From NCBI GenBank assembly GCA_003213595.1, contig QCMR01000002.1, positions 254,015-318,014 on the forward strand: a stretch of DNA of 64,000 bases, given 5' to 3'. The stretch's first letter is position 1; each line of letters starts with the position of its first letter. A program made the position numbers and the translations under genes. The notes beneath the pieces are model-generated. The model was given only the letters and a program-made list of their open reading frames with translations, was not told where the DNA came from and ran no database searches. This DNA is from SAR86 cluster bacterium AG-422-E19 (lineage in GTDB: Bacteria > Pseudomonadota > Gammaproteobacteria > Magnimaribacterales > AG-339-G14). Positions 10,086 through 19,219 of the stretch are shown one piece after another.

Positions 10086-10329
10086 ATTAATTTTCTTATC
10101 ACTGATTCTCTTTTCTATTTTCTCTTTCACACAGCCCAAAGAACTCAGGGGAAAACTAGAAACTGATAAGTATGTTATTTGTTCTGCAGGTGATACAGAT
10201 AAACTTGTAAGATGTGTGAACATTGTCCTTCAGGCAGGGTATCAATTATATGGAGCGCCGATAAGAGGTCTCACTGGAAGTAATAACGGTAGAGGTATCA
10301 CTTATCAGGCTTTAGTAAGAATTAAATAA
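10078..10329 (+). CDS. small exported DUF1737-like protein
   Basis: An 83-aa protein, taking ATG 10078, whose AGGA ribosome site lies inside the end of the previous gene. An in-frame ATG at 10051 would bury the signal sequence. Residues 3-17 are a hydrophobic export signal. The rest (YVICSAG, VNIVLQAGYQLYGAP, YQALVRI) resembles the DUF1737 pattern of a short domain with G(W/Y)xxxG and a C-terminal QAhhK strand. Most DUF1737 proteins I know of are cytoplasmic, so export would be unusual. Function unknown; it is coupled to the BamE-like gene upstream. Confidence 0.6.
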   Translation: MNKLIFLSLILFSIFSFTQPKELRGKLETDKYVICSAGDTDKLVRCVNIVLQAGYQLYGAPIRGLTGSNNGRGITYQALVRIK

Positions 10330-10363
10330 TTTTGAGTCTGAGAATAATATTTGATCTAAAAAT

Positions 10364-11851
10364 TTATGATCTACTAACTTTGCCTTTAATAAAGAAAGAG
10401 AGAACTATTAAGACCGCTGACAGGATCAAGTAGTAATAGATCAATTCAGAAAATATCGGAGTCATGCTACTCAAGCCAGACTCGGTTGCTTCTCCGCCAA
10501 ACAATCCCGCAAGTACTCCTCCTAAAGAGGAAGCCAAAAACCACAAGCCCATCATTTGACCAAGATATTTTTTTGGTGAGTATCTGGAAAATGCCGATAA
10601 ACCAACTGGGGACAAAGCCAGTTCACCAAAGGTATGTAGTAGGTAAGTTAAGAGCAACCACTGAACACCTACTGGTGCTTCAACCATCGCATACTGCACA
10701 GCGTAAAGCATTACGATGAAGCCAAGCCCCATAAAAATTAATCCAATGGCAAATTTAATGGGCGTATTAGGATTTAAATTTCTTTTCCCTAAAAAGACCC
10801 AAAGATAGGCAAAGAACGGCGCAAACATTACGACAAAAAGCGGGTTTAAAAATTGCGTCCAACTGACAGGCGCTTGAAAAGAACCAAAAGTAAGATTCAC
10901 ATAATCTCTGGTAAAAATTGATAACGAACCTGCCGACTGGTCAAAACCAGACCAAAAAGCAGCCGCTCCCACAAATAAGAGTAAAAGCATCAAAACGTTT
11001 TTCTTTTCAAAACTGGTAAGGCCTGCAAAGAAAAACAAGTAACCAAAATAGATAAACGAGATGACAACTAGAAAGTCTCGAAAACGCTCAGCAAAAAATA
11101 CTGGATCGATACTCCAAAGTCCAAGGACTCCTGAGACGACCACTGCAGCAAAAAATAAAACCGTAATGATGGTCCAAAGTCGCAGAGTGCTTCTGCGCCC
11201 TTCTGTCATCTCATTTGGATTTAAGCCAGCAGTTCCAAGCTGACTTCGAAAATAAACAAATTGAATGACGCCAAAGAGCATACCTATGCCTGCAGCACCA
11301 AAACCCCAATGCCAACCAATACGCTCACCTAAGTAACCGCAAACGGCAAAACCTAGCATGCTGCCAATATTTATCGACATGTAAAAAATGGTGAACCCAG
11401 AATCTCTGCGTTCGTCGTGATCCGCATATAGCTGTCCGACGATGGAGGAGATGTTGGGTTTTAGAAGACCGGTGCCAATAGCAACAAAAGCCAAGCCAAG
11501 GATAAAAGTCTCTTCCAAAGGAATGGCCAAGGTAAAGTGGCCCAACATGATAATGAGCGCACCATAAAGCACGGCTTTTTGATAACCCAATAAATTATCT
11601 GCAAGCCAACCGCCCGGTAAAGCTAAGAAATAAACCATCCCAGCATAAATGCCATAAATGGCATTGGCTTCAACATTTGACCAACCCAGTCCTGGATTGC
11701 CAACCACGCCAATGGTCATGTAGAGAACCAGCAAGCCGCGCATGCCGTAATAAGACATTCGCTCCCAGAGCTCGGTAAAGAATAAAGTTCTTAAGCCAAT
11801 GGGATGACCGAAGAAATTGCTTTGTGATAGATTAGCTTCTTGTTCAGACAT
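10364..11851 (-). CDS. POT/PTR family proton-dependent oligopeptide transporter
   Basis: A 495-aa major-facilitator protein with about 14 hydrophobic segments. The POT signature ExxERxxYYG is clear as ELWERMSYYG (about 28-37), and the second signature around FTIFYMSINIGS is present near 153-164. Members import di- and tripeptides with protons, and Dtp-type naming by homology is reasonable, but substrate range cannot be read here. The start ATG at 11851 lies only 3 bp from the divergent RDD gene start, so each promoter must lie within the other gene's coding sequence. Confidence 0.93.
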   Translation of the reverse strand: MSEQEANLSQSNFFGHPIGLRTLFFTELWERMSYYGMRGLLVLYMTIGVVGNPGLGWSNVEANAIYGIYAGMVYFLALPGGWLADNLLGYQKAVLYGALIIMLGHFTLAIPLEETFILGLAFVAIGTGLLKPNISSIVGQLYADHDERRDSGFTIFYMSINIGSMLGFAVCGYLGERIGWHWGFGAAGIGMLFGVIQFVYFRSQLGTAGLNPNEMTEGRRSTLRLWTIITVLFFAAVVVSGVLGLWSIDPVFFAERFRDFLVVISFIYFGYLFFFAGLTSFEKKNVLMLLLLFVGAAAFWSGFDQSAGSLSIFTRDYVNLTFGSFQAPVSWTQFLNPLFVVMFAPFFAYLWVFLGKRNLNPNTPIKFAIGLIFMGLGFIVMLYAVQYAMVEAPVGVQWLLLTYLLHTFGELALSPVGLSAFSRYSPKKYLGQMMGLWFLASSLGGVLAGLFGGEATESGLSSMTPIFSELIYYYLILSAVLIVLSFFIKGKVSRS

Positions 11852-11854
11852 AAT

Positions 11855-12271
11855 ATGAATTCTACTTTAGATTATAAACCAGCAGGCTTCTTCAGGAGAA
11901 TGGTTGCTTTATTTTATGACTTGATTTTGATCATTGCTCTTTGTGTGGGTCTCACCCTCCTTGTTACCTACGCATTAAATACCGAAGTAGAAAGCCCTTT
12001 GATGTATTTGGCTTTTTTGGCTTTGAGTGTTGGTTTTTATTGTTACTTCTGGAAAAAAAACTCAGGACAAACTTTAGGTATGCAAGTTTGGAAGGTTCGC
12101 TTAGCTCAAGAAAATAATTCAGATATTAGTTTAATGAGGATGATCTATCGATGCTTATTGGGATTAGTCTTTAGCCTGCTCTTCGGCTTGAATTATCTCC
12201 CGATGCTCTTTCGCAAAGATAAAAAAACTTTAAACGATATTTTGTCAAAAACGTTTTTGATAAAAGTCTAA
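11855..12271 (+). CDS. RDD-family membrane protein
   Basis: A 138-aa integral membrane protein. The RDD family signature is here FFRRMVALFYDLILI (about 13-27), with Arg and Asp at the domain's namesake positions, followed by further helices and a conserved GQTLGMQVWKVR segment. RDD proteins are small transporters or accessory membrane proteins; some act in Na+/H+ exchange, but no specific role can be assigned. ATG 11855 is chosen over an upstream TTG because the domain starts immediately after it. The 3' end overlaps lptG by 4 bp. Confidence 0.8.
   Translation: MNSTLDYKPAGFFRRMVALFYDLILIIALCVGLTLLVTYALNTEVESPLMYLAFLALSVGFYCYFWKKNSGQTLGMQVWKVRLAQENNSDISLMRMIYRCLLGLVFSLLFGLNYLPMLFRKDKKTLNDILSKTFLIKV
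11859..11864 (-). promoter_or_regulatory. -10 hexamer for the POT transporter gene, near-leaderless
   Basis: On the minus strand TAGAAT ends 7 nt before the ATG at 11851, placing +1 within one base of the start codon. It lies inside the RDD coding sequence on the other strand. Confidence 0.35.
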
Positions 12272-13308
12272 ACGCGTCGAATGATTCTTATGCCAAAGTA
12301 AAGCAGCAGCAAAGAAGACAACAGTATCCCCCAAAAAGCACTCCAACCTAGAATCAAAGAAATATTGCCGAAGATTTTAATTAAGAGATTAAAGCCAAAG
12401 GCAATTAAAATTCCCAAAACAAAACGATCCACGCTTTTGTTTCTGCCTATGGCTCTCAGCGAAATAGCTAAAGCAAAAATTATGAGACAGAGTAAAGAAA
12501 TGGGTTCGAGCATTTTCTTCCAAAATTCATAACCTACTTTGTTTCGATCAGCGACTTCATTGATGGATTGCCAGTAATAATAGTTATCCGTTAAAGACAT
12601 GTGTTTTAAACCTTTCATGGAATAATTCATAGCGAGCTTGGGTGCATCCTCCCAGATAAAATCAGACTTACTGATGTCTTCCTTATAATCTCTTACTTCT
12701 TTGATAACCCATTCATTTTCGGCGATTTCAATGTCTTTGGAGACGACAATGGTATCGACATTTCCTTTTTCATCGAGATCGTAAATTTTTACTTCCTTGC
12801 TGGTGCCTTTATCGGTAACTTTTGAGAATCGGTCGTTTTTAAATACCCACTGCTCTTTTTGTTCGGAGACATTTGATGTGGGTTCAAATTTCAAATTATT
12901 GGCAGCCTCTTGAAGATTGGGGATAAAAAATTGCCATGAAACGAGCATTAATATGATGCCAAAAATTACTGGCTTCAAAACCGCGAAAATAATTCTGGAT
13001 AATTTTTTTCCAGACACCCTGGCTGCTATCAATTCTCCTGAATCTGAAATTGCACCCATACAAATGATTGTCGAAACAATTGCGCTTAGCGGAAAAATAT
13101 CAAAAACTGCATCGACCGAAGTAAAAGCCAGAAAAAGCAAGATCTTATTGAATGAATAAAATTCACTTAAATCTTCAAATTCATTCAAGAATGAAAGAAT
13201 TAAATCCAATAAAAAAAATATCCCAACGATCAGAAAAAGAAAGCGCCAGGCATATCTCGTGAAAAGATTGTCTAAAGTATCGCCAAAAATAAGATTATAA
13301 AAAGACAT
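12268..13308 (-). CDS. lptG: LPS export ABC transporter permease LptG
   Basis: One of two permease subunits of the LptB2FG complex that extracts lipopolysaccharide from the inner membrane and pushes it along the Lpt bridge. The 346-aa protein has six predicted helices, three at each end, flanking a periplasmic jellyroll domain (about 120-260). This is the YjgP/YjgQ architecture. It overlaps the end of lptF by 14 bp, the usual F-G order, so the pair is one operon. Its stop overlaps the convergent RDD gene. Confidence 0.93.
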   Translation of the reverse strand: MSFYNLIFGDTLDNLFTRYAWRFLFLIVGIFFLLDLILSFLNEFEDLSEFYSFNKILLFLAFTSVDAVFDIFPLSAIVSTIICMGAISDSGELIAARVSGKKLSRIIFAVLKPVIFGIILMLVSWQFFIPNLQEAANNLKFEPTSNVSEQKEQWVFKNDRFSKVTDKGTSKEVKIYDLDEKGNVDTIVVSKDIEIAENEWVIKEVRDYKEDISKSDFIWEDAPKLAMNYSMKGLKHMSLTDNYYYWQSINEVADRNKVGYEFWKKMLEPISLLCLIIFALAISLRAIGRNKSVDRFVLGILIAFGFNLLIKIFGNISLILGWSAFWGILLSSLLLLYFGIRIIRRV

Positions 13309-14449
13309 AAAAAACCAAATAGGAAAATACTGTAGCGATTAAAAACAACACAAAGAGATTGGCCATGAAGTTTCTTGAATATTTTAAGCCGCCAAGATTG
13401 AAACTAAAATTTTGATAGCTTTGGTCGAGTGCCAACATGATGGCAGCGATCAAATAAATACCGTGAATGCTAAAAAATACGATCGTGGAGTTAAGAGAAA
13501 AATTACTAAAGACTTCCTGGGAAAGCGAAAGTCCATAATAAGACATAAATATGATTAGACCGGAAAGAAAAATATAAAAACGTCCCGAGTCTTTCAACCT
13601 CATGGTTAAAGATGCAGCTATCAAAGCTGAAATGATAATGATCAACGGCATGGAAGAACGTTTCAGTAATTCGATTCGCTCTAAATCTTTAGCCAAAAAC
13701 AATTCGTGAAAATATTTTCTCTTCAAGTCTTCAACATTGAGAATTGGTTTTTTTGGCAAAATCAAAAAGAATTCATCAAAGCTAAAATCCAGCGGCATGG
13801 CTTCGGACAAAATAGAAAATTTACCCGACTCAAAAGATATCCGGTTTTCTTTTTCGTTTAAGGGCTTGGAAATCAATTCATCAGCAGTTAAAACAAACTC
13901 CGAATCGTTGGTTTCAAAACTCGAAAATACATCTTGAAAGCCCCTATCTGAAGCTTCCTTTGCATAAAAAATTGCATTCAGATCGTCAAGCACATTGATC
14001 TTTTCGGCTCCCATTAATTTAAATCTGTCTGAAAATCTTTCAACATCGTTTAAAAAAGCAAGTTTGTTATTCGAAAGCGGAGTTAGATAAAAAGAGACCA
14101 AAGCCACAAAGAGCGCGAAAAATATCGCTGGGATACAAGAGATTAAAACGACCTTACGTTTACCAAGACCCATTTTAGAAAAAGCCAATAGCTCATTATT
14201 TTGATCCAGACGATAAATGGCAATGATGGTCCCAATAAAAACACTCAGTGGCAGCACAACCTCAACAATCTCGGACATGCTGTAAATCGAAACCAGTATC
14301 AGAAGTTCAGGATAAAGTTCGCCGCTTGAGACTTTTTCAAGATAGACCGTGAACTCATTTAGAAAAAAAACACTAAATAAAACGATTAAGGTAAGAAAAC
14401 TAATCTTAGTTACTTGGCCTATTAAATATAATGTAATAATTCTTGGCAT
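13295..14449 (-). CDS. lptF: LPS export ABC transporter permease LptF
   Basis: Partner of LptG in the LPS extractor. The 384-aa protein has N-terminal helices (about 8-120), a periplasmic domain (about 130-255) and C-terminal helices, as in YjgP. It is divergent from pepA, the conserved lptF/pepA arrangement of gammaproteobacteria, with about 60 bp between starts. On the minus strand a consensus TATAAT is only 4 nt from its ATG, with no ribosome site. Confidence 0.92.
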   Translation of the reverse strand: MPRIITLYLIGQVTKISFLTLIVLFSVFFLNEFTVYLEKVSSGELYPELLILVSIYSMSEIVEVVLPLSVFIGTIIAIYRLDQNNELLAFSKMGLGKRKVVLISCIPAIFFALFVALVSFYLTPLSNNKLAFLNDVERFSDRFKLMGAEKINVLDDLNAIFYAKEASDRGFQDVFSSFETNDSEFVLTADELISKPLNEKENRISFESGKFSILSEAMPLDFSFDEFFLILPKKPILNVEDLKRKYFHELFLAKDLERIELLKRSSMPLIIIISALIAASLTMRLKDSGRFYIFLSGLIIFMSYYGLSLSQEVFSNFSLNSTIVFFSIHGIYLIAAIMLALDQSYQNFSFNLGGLKYSRNFMANLFVLFLIATVFSYLVFYVFL

Positions 14450-14453
14450 TGCT

Positions 14454-14459
14454 ATTATA
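14454..14459 (-). promoter_or_regulatory. -10 hexamer close to the lptF start
   Basis: Minus-strand TATAAT, 4 nt before ATG 14449. The spacing is slightly short for a start codon at +1, so transcription may begin a few bases inside the annotated gene or use an overlapping hexamer. Confidence 0.35.
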
Positions 14460-14511
14460 TTCTTAGGGTATTATCCCACATGTTTAACAGTAAATTTTGT
14501 ATGGAGAAGAA

Positions 14512-16008
14512 ATGAAGAAATTATTAAATCAATCAATATCATCAAATAAAAAGTTAAATTTCAAAAAAGACAAATTTCAAACTTTGATAATAGGTGTAAG
14601 CGAAGCCAAAACTCTCGATGGTGATTTAAAAGTAATCAATGAAGTCAGCAACGGCACTATAAAAAAACTTATTTCCAGGGAAGAAATTACCGGAAAAATT
14701 GGCAATAGCGTTTATCTGCCTGCCATCAGTGGGGTCAATGCGGAAAAATCTTATTTCGTCGGAACCGGCAAAAAAAATAAAAAGATTTCAGAAGTAGACT
14801 ATTTCAAAATTTGCCAATCAATTTCAAGCGCTGCGTTGGCTTCAAAATCCGCTTCGGTAAAAATAATCATTCCTGAAGTTTCCGTAGAAAATAGAGATAC
14901 CAGTTGGACGGTTGAAGTTTTGGGTAGACATCTTGAAGCTTCAAGCTATCAATACTTTTTTAAAGGTAAAAAGAATCAACCAAAAAATGTCTTAAAAAAA
15001 GTAGAAATATTTATGGATTCGAAAAAAGTAGGTCTGTCTGGAGCTCTTAAGAAAGGTCAAATCATTGGTGCGGGCAGCAATTTCAGTAAAGAGCTTGCGA
15101 ATACTCCTGCAAACATTTGCACCCCAACGCACCTTGCAAATCAAGCTCGAGCCTTGTCTAGAACTTTTTCTGCAGTGAAAACCAAAGTACTCGGCGAAAA
15201 AGAAATGAAAAAATTGGGTATGGACTGCCTCTTGTCAGTTGGCAACGGTAGCGTACAGGAATCAAAGCTAATCATCATGAACTATGCTGGAGGAAAAAAA
15301 GATGAACAGCCACATGTAATTGTTGGAAAAGGAATAACTTTTGACACTGGAGGGATAAGCATCAAACCTTCGCGTGCTATGGACGAAATGAAATATGATA
15401 TGTCCGGAGCTGCTAGTGTCTTAGGTACGATGCGGGCGATAGCAGAAATAAAACCGAAGAAAAATATTATCGGTGTCATTGCTTCAGCTGAAAACATGCC
15501 AAGTGGGACTGCTACTAAGCCCGGCGATGTTGTCAGCACCATGTCAGGTCAAACCGTAGAAATACTAAATACGGATGCCGAAGGTAGATTGGTACTGTGT
15601 GATGCACTTACTTATGTAGAAAGATTTAAGCCAGCAAGTGTTATTGATATCGCTACCCTAACGGGTGCTGTGATCGTTGCCCTTGGGCACGAAGCTACCG
15701 GGGTCATGTCAAATGATCAAAAATTGGCTGATAAAATTCTTAGCTCGGGAATAGCCAGTGGCGATAAAGCTTGGCAATTACCTCTTTGGGATGAGTACCA
15801 AGGTGGTTTAAAAAGCAGATATGCTGATATCGCAAATATTGGTGGTTCAGCCGGCACAATAACGGCCGCCTGTTTTCTTTCAAGATTCACTGAAAAGTAT
15901 AAGTGGGCACATTTAGATATAGCGGGAACGGCTTATGGAATTGGAGGACAAAAAGTTTCTTCAGGTAGGCCTGTCCCCCTCTTGTCTGAATATTTACTCA
16001 CTGCATGA
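14512..16008 (+). CDS. pepA: leucyl aminopeptidase PepA (M17)
   Basis: Cytosolic dinuclear metalloaminopeptidase; in E. coli PepA is also a DNA-binding partner in site-specific recombination and carAB control. Length is 498 aa. The catalytic domain holds the M17 motifs GKGITFDTGGISIKP and the signature NTDAEGRL. The start is ATG 14512 because a strong ribosome site (GGAGAAG, 14503-14509) sits just before it; an in-frame TTG at 14497 would lie upstream of that site. It overlaps holC by 4 bp (ATGA). Confidence 0.96.
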   Translation: MKKLLNQSISSNKKLNFKKDKFQTLIIGVSEAKTLDGDLKVINEVSNGTIKKLISREEITGKIGNSVYLPAISGVNAEKSYFVGTGKKNKKISEVDYFKICQSISSAALASKSASVKIIIPEVSVENRDTSWTVEVLGRHLEASSYQYFFKGKKNQPKNVLKKVEIFMDSKKVGLSGALKKGQIIGAGSNFSKELANTPANICTPTHLANQARALSRTFSAVKTKVLGEKEMKKLGMDCLLSVGNGSVQESKLIIMNYAGGKKDEQPHVIVGKGITFDTGGISIKPSRAMDEMKYDMSGAASVLGTMRAIAEIKPKKNIIGVIASAENMPSGTATKPGDVVSTMSGQTVEILNTDAEGRLVLCDALTYVERFKPASVIDIATLTGAVIVALGHEATGVMSNDQKLADKILSSGIASGDKAWQLPLWDEYQGGLKSRYADIANIGGSAGTITAACFLSRFTEKYKWAHLDIAGTAYGIGGQKVSSGRPVPLLSEYLLTA

Positions 16009-16448
16009 CCCAAGAAATAAGTTTTATTTCTGCAGGAGAAGATGAAAAAGAAGCCATAAGTTTCTTACTTAAGTTTGTTGAAGAAAAATTTCTAGAACTT
16101 GGCTCTTCTCCTCAAAATAAAATTAATCTGAGGTGTAATGATGCTACTCAAGCTAATGAACTCGATCAAAAGCTTTGGGAAGATCTAAACGAGGTTTTTT
16201 TAGCTCATAAAATTTCTAACGATGCAAAAATACCCTCTTGTCCTGTCGAAATATCTTATCCTGGTATCAAGGTAAAAAATGATTTTTCAACTTTGATCAA
16301 TCTAAATCCAAAATTGCCTCCAGACTACCAGGACTACGATACTGTGTTTCAAATTGTCATAAAAGATAATGCCTCTTTGCAAAATCAGGCAAGGGAAAGC
16401 TTCAAACAATGTAAAATTGATGGATTGGATCCCACTTACATCAACTAA
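16005..16448 (+). CDS. holC: DNA polymerase III chi subunit-like protein (HolC)
   Basis: A 147-aa protein between pepA and valS, exactly where holC lies in E. coli and relatives. HolC links the clamp loader to SSB. Recognisable features are the LDQKLWEDLNEVFLAHK helix (compare DExLWxxxxxxFLPHG), PVEIS, an LINLNP strand (compare LINL in chi), a late hydrophobic strand (VFQIVIKD) and a terminal RESFKQCKIDG helix. Overall similarity is low, so the call leans on position plus these segments. Its ATG overlaps the pepA stop. Confidence 0.82.
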   Translation: MTQEISFISAGEDEKEAISFLLKFVEEKFLELGSSPQNKINLRCNDATQANELDQKLWEDLNEVFLAHKISNDAKIPSCPVEISYPGIKVKNDFSTLINLNPKLPPDYQDYDTVFQIVIKDNASLQNQARESFKQCKIDGLDPTYIN

Positions 16449-16450
16449 AA

Positions 16451-19183
16451 GTGAAAAAGACTTACAACCCAAAAAATTTAGAAAAAAAATGGTATCGGTT
16501 TTGGGAAAAATCTGGTTTTTTTAAACCCACTTATAAAGCAAAAAAAACATTTTCAATTATGATTCCGCCACCCAATGTGACGGGCAGTTTGCATATGGGT
16601 CATGGCTTCCAAAATACCTTAATGGATATTATGACGCGGTTAAAAAGAATGCAGCAGTATGACGTCTTATGGCAAGTCGGTACGGACCATGCGGGCATCG
16701 CAACACAGTTGGTTGTCGAAAGAAAACTTGAAGGCGAAGGTAAGACAAGAGAATCTCTTGGTAGAAGTAAGTTTGAGAAAGAAATTTGGAAATGGAAAAA
16801 GTACTCTGGCAATACCATTACCAAACAACTTAGAAGACTTGGTTCTTCGGTAGATTGGTCAACTGAAAAATTTACTATGGATGCTGACTTCAGCGATGCA
16901 GTATCGGAAGTATTTTGTAAGCTCTACGATGAGGGTTTGATTTATAAAGGATACAGACTCGTTAATTGGGATCCCTCTTTACAAACTGCATTATCAGATC
17001 TTGAAGTTTCTAATGAAGAGGAAAGTTCTTTCATCTGGAATATCAAGTACGTTCACGATGCAGGTCACCTAACGGTAGCAACCACTCGGCCAGAAACTTT
17101 ATTGGGAGATATGGCTGTTGCTGTAAATCCCAAAGACAAAAGGTATAAAAAACTTATTGGCAAAACAGTTAAATTGCCGCTGACGGATAGAGAGATACCT
17201 GTAATTGCCGATGACTATGTTGACATGTCTTTTGGAACCGGTTGTCTGAAAGTAACTCCAGCGCATGACTTTAATGATTTTGAAATTGGCAAACGTCACA
17301 AACTTGAGTTTCTAAATATTTTAAACAAAGACGGCACTTTGAACGAAAACGCACCTGATAGATATCAGAATTTAAAAATGCTGGAAGCTAGGAAAATCAT
17401 CATCGAAGATTTAGATCAAGCAAATTTACTGGTGAGCAGTGAAAAGCACAAACTTGCTATTCCTCGTGGCGAAAGAACCGGAGAAATTTTAGAGCCCTAC
17501 TTGACCGAACAATGGTATTTGAAAACAAAAAATTTAGCTCAAGAGGCTTCGAAATTGGTTAGAAATGGGAAAGTTCAATTCGTGCCAAAAAATTGGGAAA
17601 AAACTTTTTTCAATTGGATGAAGGATATTGAAGATTGGTGCATCAGTCGTCAATTGTGGTGGGGACATAGAATCCCTGCTTGGTACGATGAAAATAAAAA
17701 AGTTTATGTGGGAAAGTCCGAAGCAGAAGTAAGAAAGAAGAACAAAGTTTCTGGAGCTTTGATAAGAGATGAAGATGTATTGGATACCTGGTTTTCCTCG
17801 CAGTTGTGGACTTTTGCGACCTTAGGTTGGCCAAAAAAAACAAAACAACTTGCTAAATTTCACCCTACTTCCATTTTGGTTACGGGTTTTGACATCATAT
17901 TTTTTTGGGTAGCTAGAATGATTATGATTTCGCAAAAATTTCTCAAAGAGCCGCCTTTTAAAAAGGTGTTTATTCATGGTTTGGTGAGAGATTCAGAAGG
18001 TCAAAAGATGTCCAAGTCAAAAGGAAACATTATTGATCCAATTGATGTTATTGATGGAATCCCTCTGAAAATCTTAATAGCAAAAAGAACTGAAAATCTA
18101 ATTGTGCCGAGTTTGAAAGAGAAAATTGAAAGAGCAACCAAGAAAGAATTTCCCTCCGGTATACCTTCTTTTGGGACAGATGCGCTTAGGCTTACTTTTG
18201 CATCTCTGGCATCGGGTAGCAGAGACATAAACTTTGATGTCAAACGAGTTGAAGGTTACAGAAACTTCTGTAACAAGTTATGGAATGCCTCAAGATTTAT
18301 TAAGCTGCAATGCAAAGGATATAAAAAAACAAAGAAACTAAGCGATGACCCAATCGATAAATGGATCAGATCAGAATTTAACAAAAGTTTAGAAGGTTAC
18401 GTTGATCATATCGATAACTCTAGATTCGACTTGGCTACGCAAGTTCTTTACGAATTCATTTGGGAAAAATTATGCGATTGGTACATAGAGTTTTGCAAAA
18501 TTAGACTCAATGACCAAAGCATCGCTAAAGCCGAGAAAGCCCAAATTAAAAATTCCTTATTGGATATTTTTGAAAAGACACTCAAATTAGCCCATCCCAT
18601 GATGCCTTTCATTACAGAAGAAATTTGGCAATCTTTCAAAGACACATTCAATGCAAAGGAAAAGAGTATTATGATTTCCGAACTTCCGAAAAAATATCTG
18701 GGAACTTCTAATCTGAAAAATATTGAGTCTTTGAGATCAGTCATCTCAGGCATCAGAAACATAAGATCTGAAATGCTTATCTCTCCTAAGAAAGACATCA
18801 CCATCATTGTCGAAAAAAATAAAGGCATTAAAAAATTACTGGAGCAAAATAAAAACTACTTGCTTAACTTAACAAGAGTTAAAAAGATCGATTTTTTAAA
18901 CAAAAACATTCCGCCTTCTGCAATCTCTCTTGTAGATGGCACGAAAATTCATATTCCACTTCAAGGTCTTATTGACCCTAAGTCTGAAATTGAAAGGAAC
19001 CACAAAAACCTAGAAAAATTCAATAAGTCTTTTCAAGGCTTGAAAAATCAACTCGATAATAAAAAATTTCTCTTGAATGCTCCAAAAGTACTGATTCAAG
19101 AAAGAAAACGAAATTTAAAAGAACTTTCCCAAAAAATTGTTACTACTGAAAAACAAATTAAAACTCTTGAAAAATTAAAGTAA
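16451..19183 (+). CDS. valS: valyl-tRNA synthetase
   Basis: Charges tRNA-Val. This class Ia synthetase of 910 aa (E. coli 951) has the HIGH motif as HMGH (48-51, in PPPNVTGSLHMGH), KMSKS at 519-523, and an inserted CP1 editing domain containing TTRPETLLGD. The anticodon-binding region has WNASRF, and a lysine-rich C-terminal coiled coil ends the protein. GTG start at 16451, 2 bp after the holC stop. It is last of the pepA-holC-valS unit. Confidence 0.97.
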   Translation: MKKTYNPKNLEKKWYRFWEKSGFFKPTYKAKKTFSIMIPPPNVTGSLHMGHGFQNTLMDIMTRLKRMQQYDVLWQVGTDHAGIATQLVVERKLEGEGKTRESLGRSKFEKEIWKWKKYSGNTITKQLRRLGSSVDWSTEKFTMDADFSDAVSEVFCKLYDEGLIYKGYRLVNWDPSLQTALSDLEVSNEEESSFIWNIKYVHDAGHLTVATTRPETLLGDMAVAVNPKDKRYKKLIGKTVKLPLTDREIPVIADDYVDMSFGTGCLKVTPAHDFNDFEIGKRHKLEFLNILNKDGTLNENAPDRYQNLKMLEARKIIIEDLDQANLLVSSEKHKLAIPRGERTGEILEPYLTEQWYLKTKNLAQEASKLVRNGKVQFVPKNWEKTFFNWMKDIEDWCISRQLWWGHRIPAWYDENKKVYVGKSEAEVRKKNKVSGALIRDEDVLDTWFSSQLWTFATLGWPKKTKQLAKFHPTSILVTGFDIIFFWVARMIMISQKFLKEPPFKKVFIHGLVRDSEGQKMSKSKGNIIDPIDVIDGIPLKILIAKRTENLIVPSLKEKIERATKKEFPSGIPSFGTDALRLTFASLASGSRDINFDVKRVEGYRNFCNKLWNASRFIKLQCKGYKKTKKLSDDPIDKWIRSEFNKSLEGYVDHIDNSRFDLATQVLYEFIWEKLCDWYIEFCKIRLNDQSIAKAEKAQIKNSLLDIFEKTLKLAHPMMPFITEEIWQSFKDTFNAKEKSIMISELPKKYLGTSNLKNIESLRSVISGIRNIRSEMLISPKKDITIIVEKNKGIKKLLEQNKNYLLNLTRVKKIDFLNKNIPPSAISLVDGTKIHIPLQGLIDPKSEIERNHKNLEKFNKSFQGLKNQLDNKKFLLNAPKVLIQERKRNLKELSQKIVTTEKQIKTLEKLK

Positions 19184-19207
19184 TTTTTAGCTTTGTGACA
19201 TTAAAGT

Positions 19208-19213
19208 TATAAT
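19208..19213 (+). promoter_or_regulatory. -10 hexamer for a leaderless cold-shock-domain gene
   Basis: A consensus TATAAT lies exactly 6 nt before ATG 19220, with no ribosome site. The predicted +1 coincides with the start codon. The region at -35 is T-rich but not consensus. Confidence 0.55.
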
Positions 19214-19219
19214 GCCTCC

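Noticed and set aside
14497-14511. Five-codon upstream extension of pepA from TTG
   Set aside because: The strong GGAGAAG ribosome site lies inside it and points to ATG 14512.
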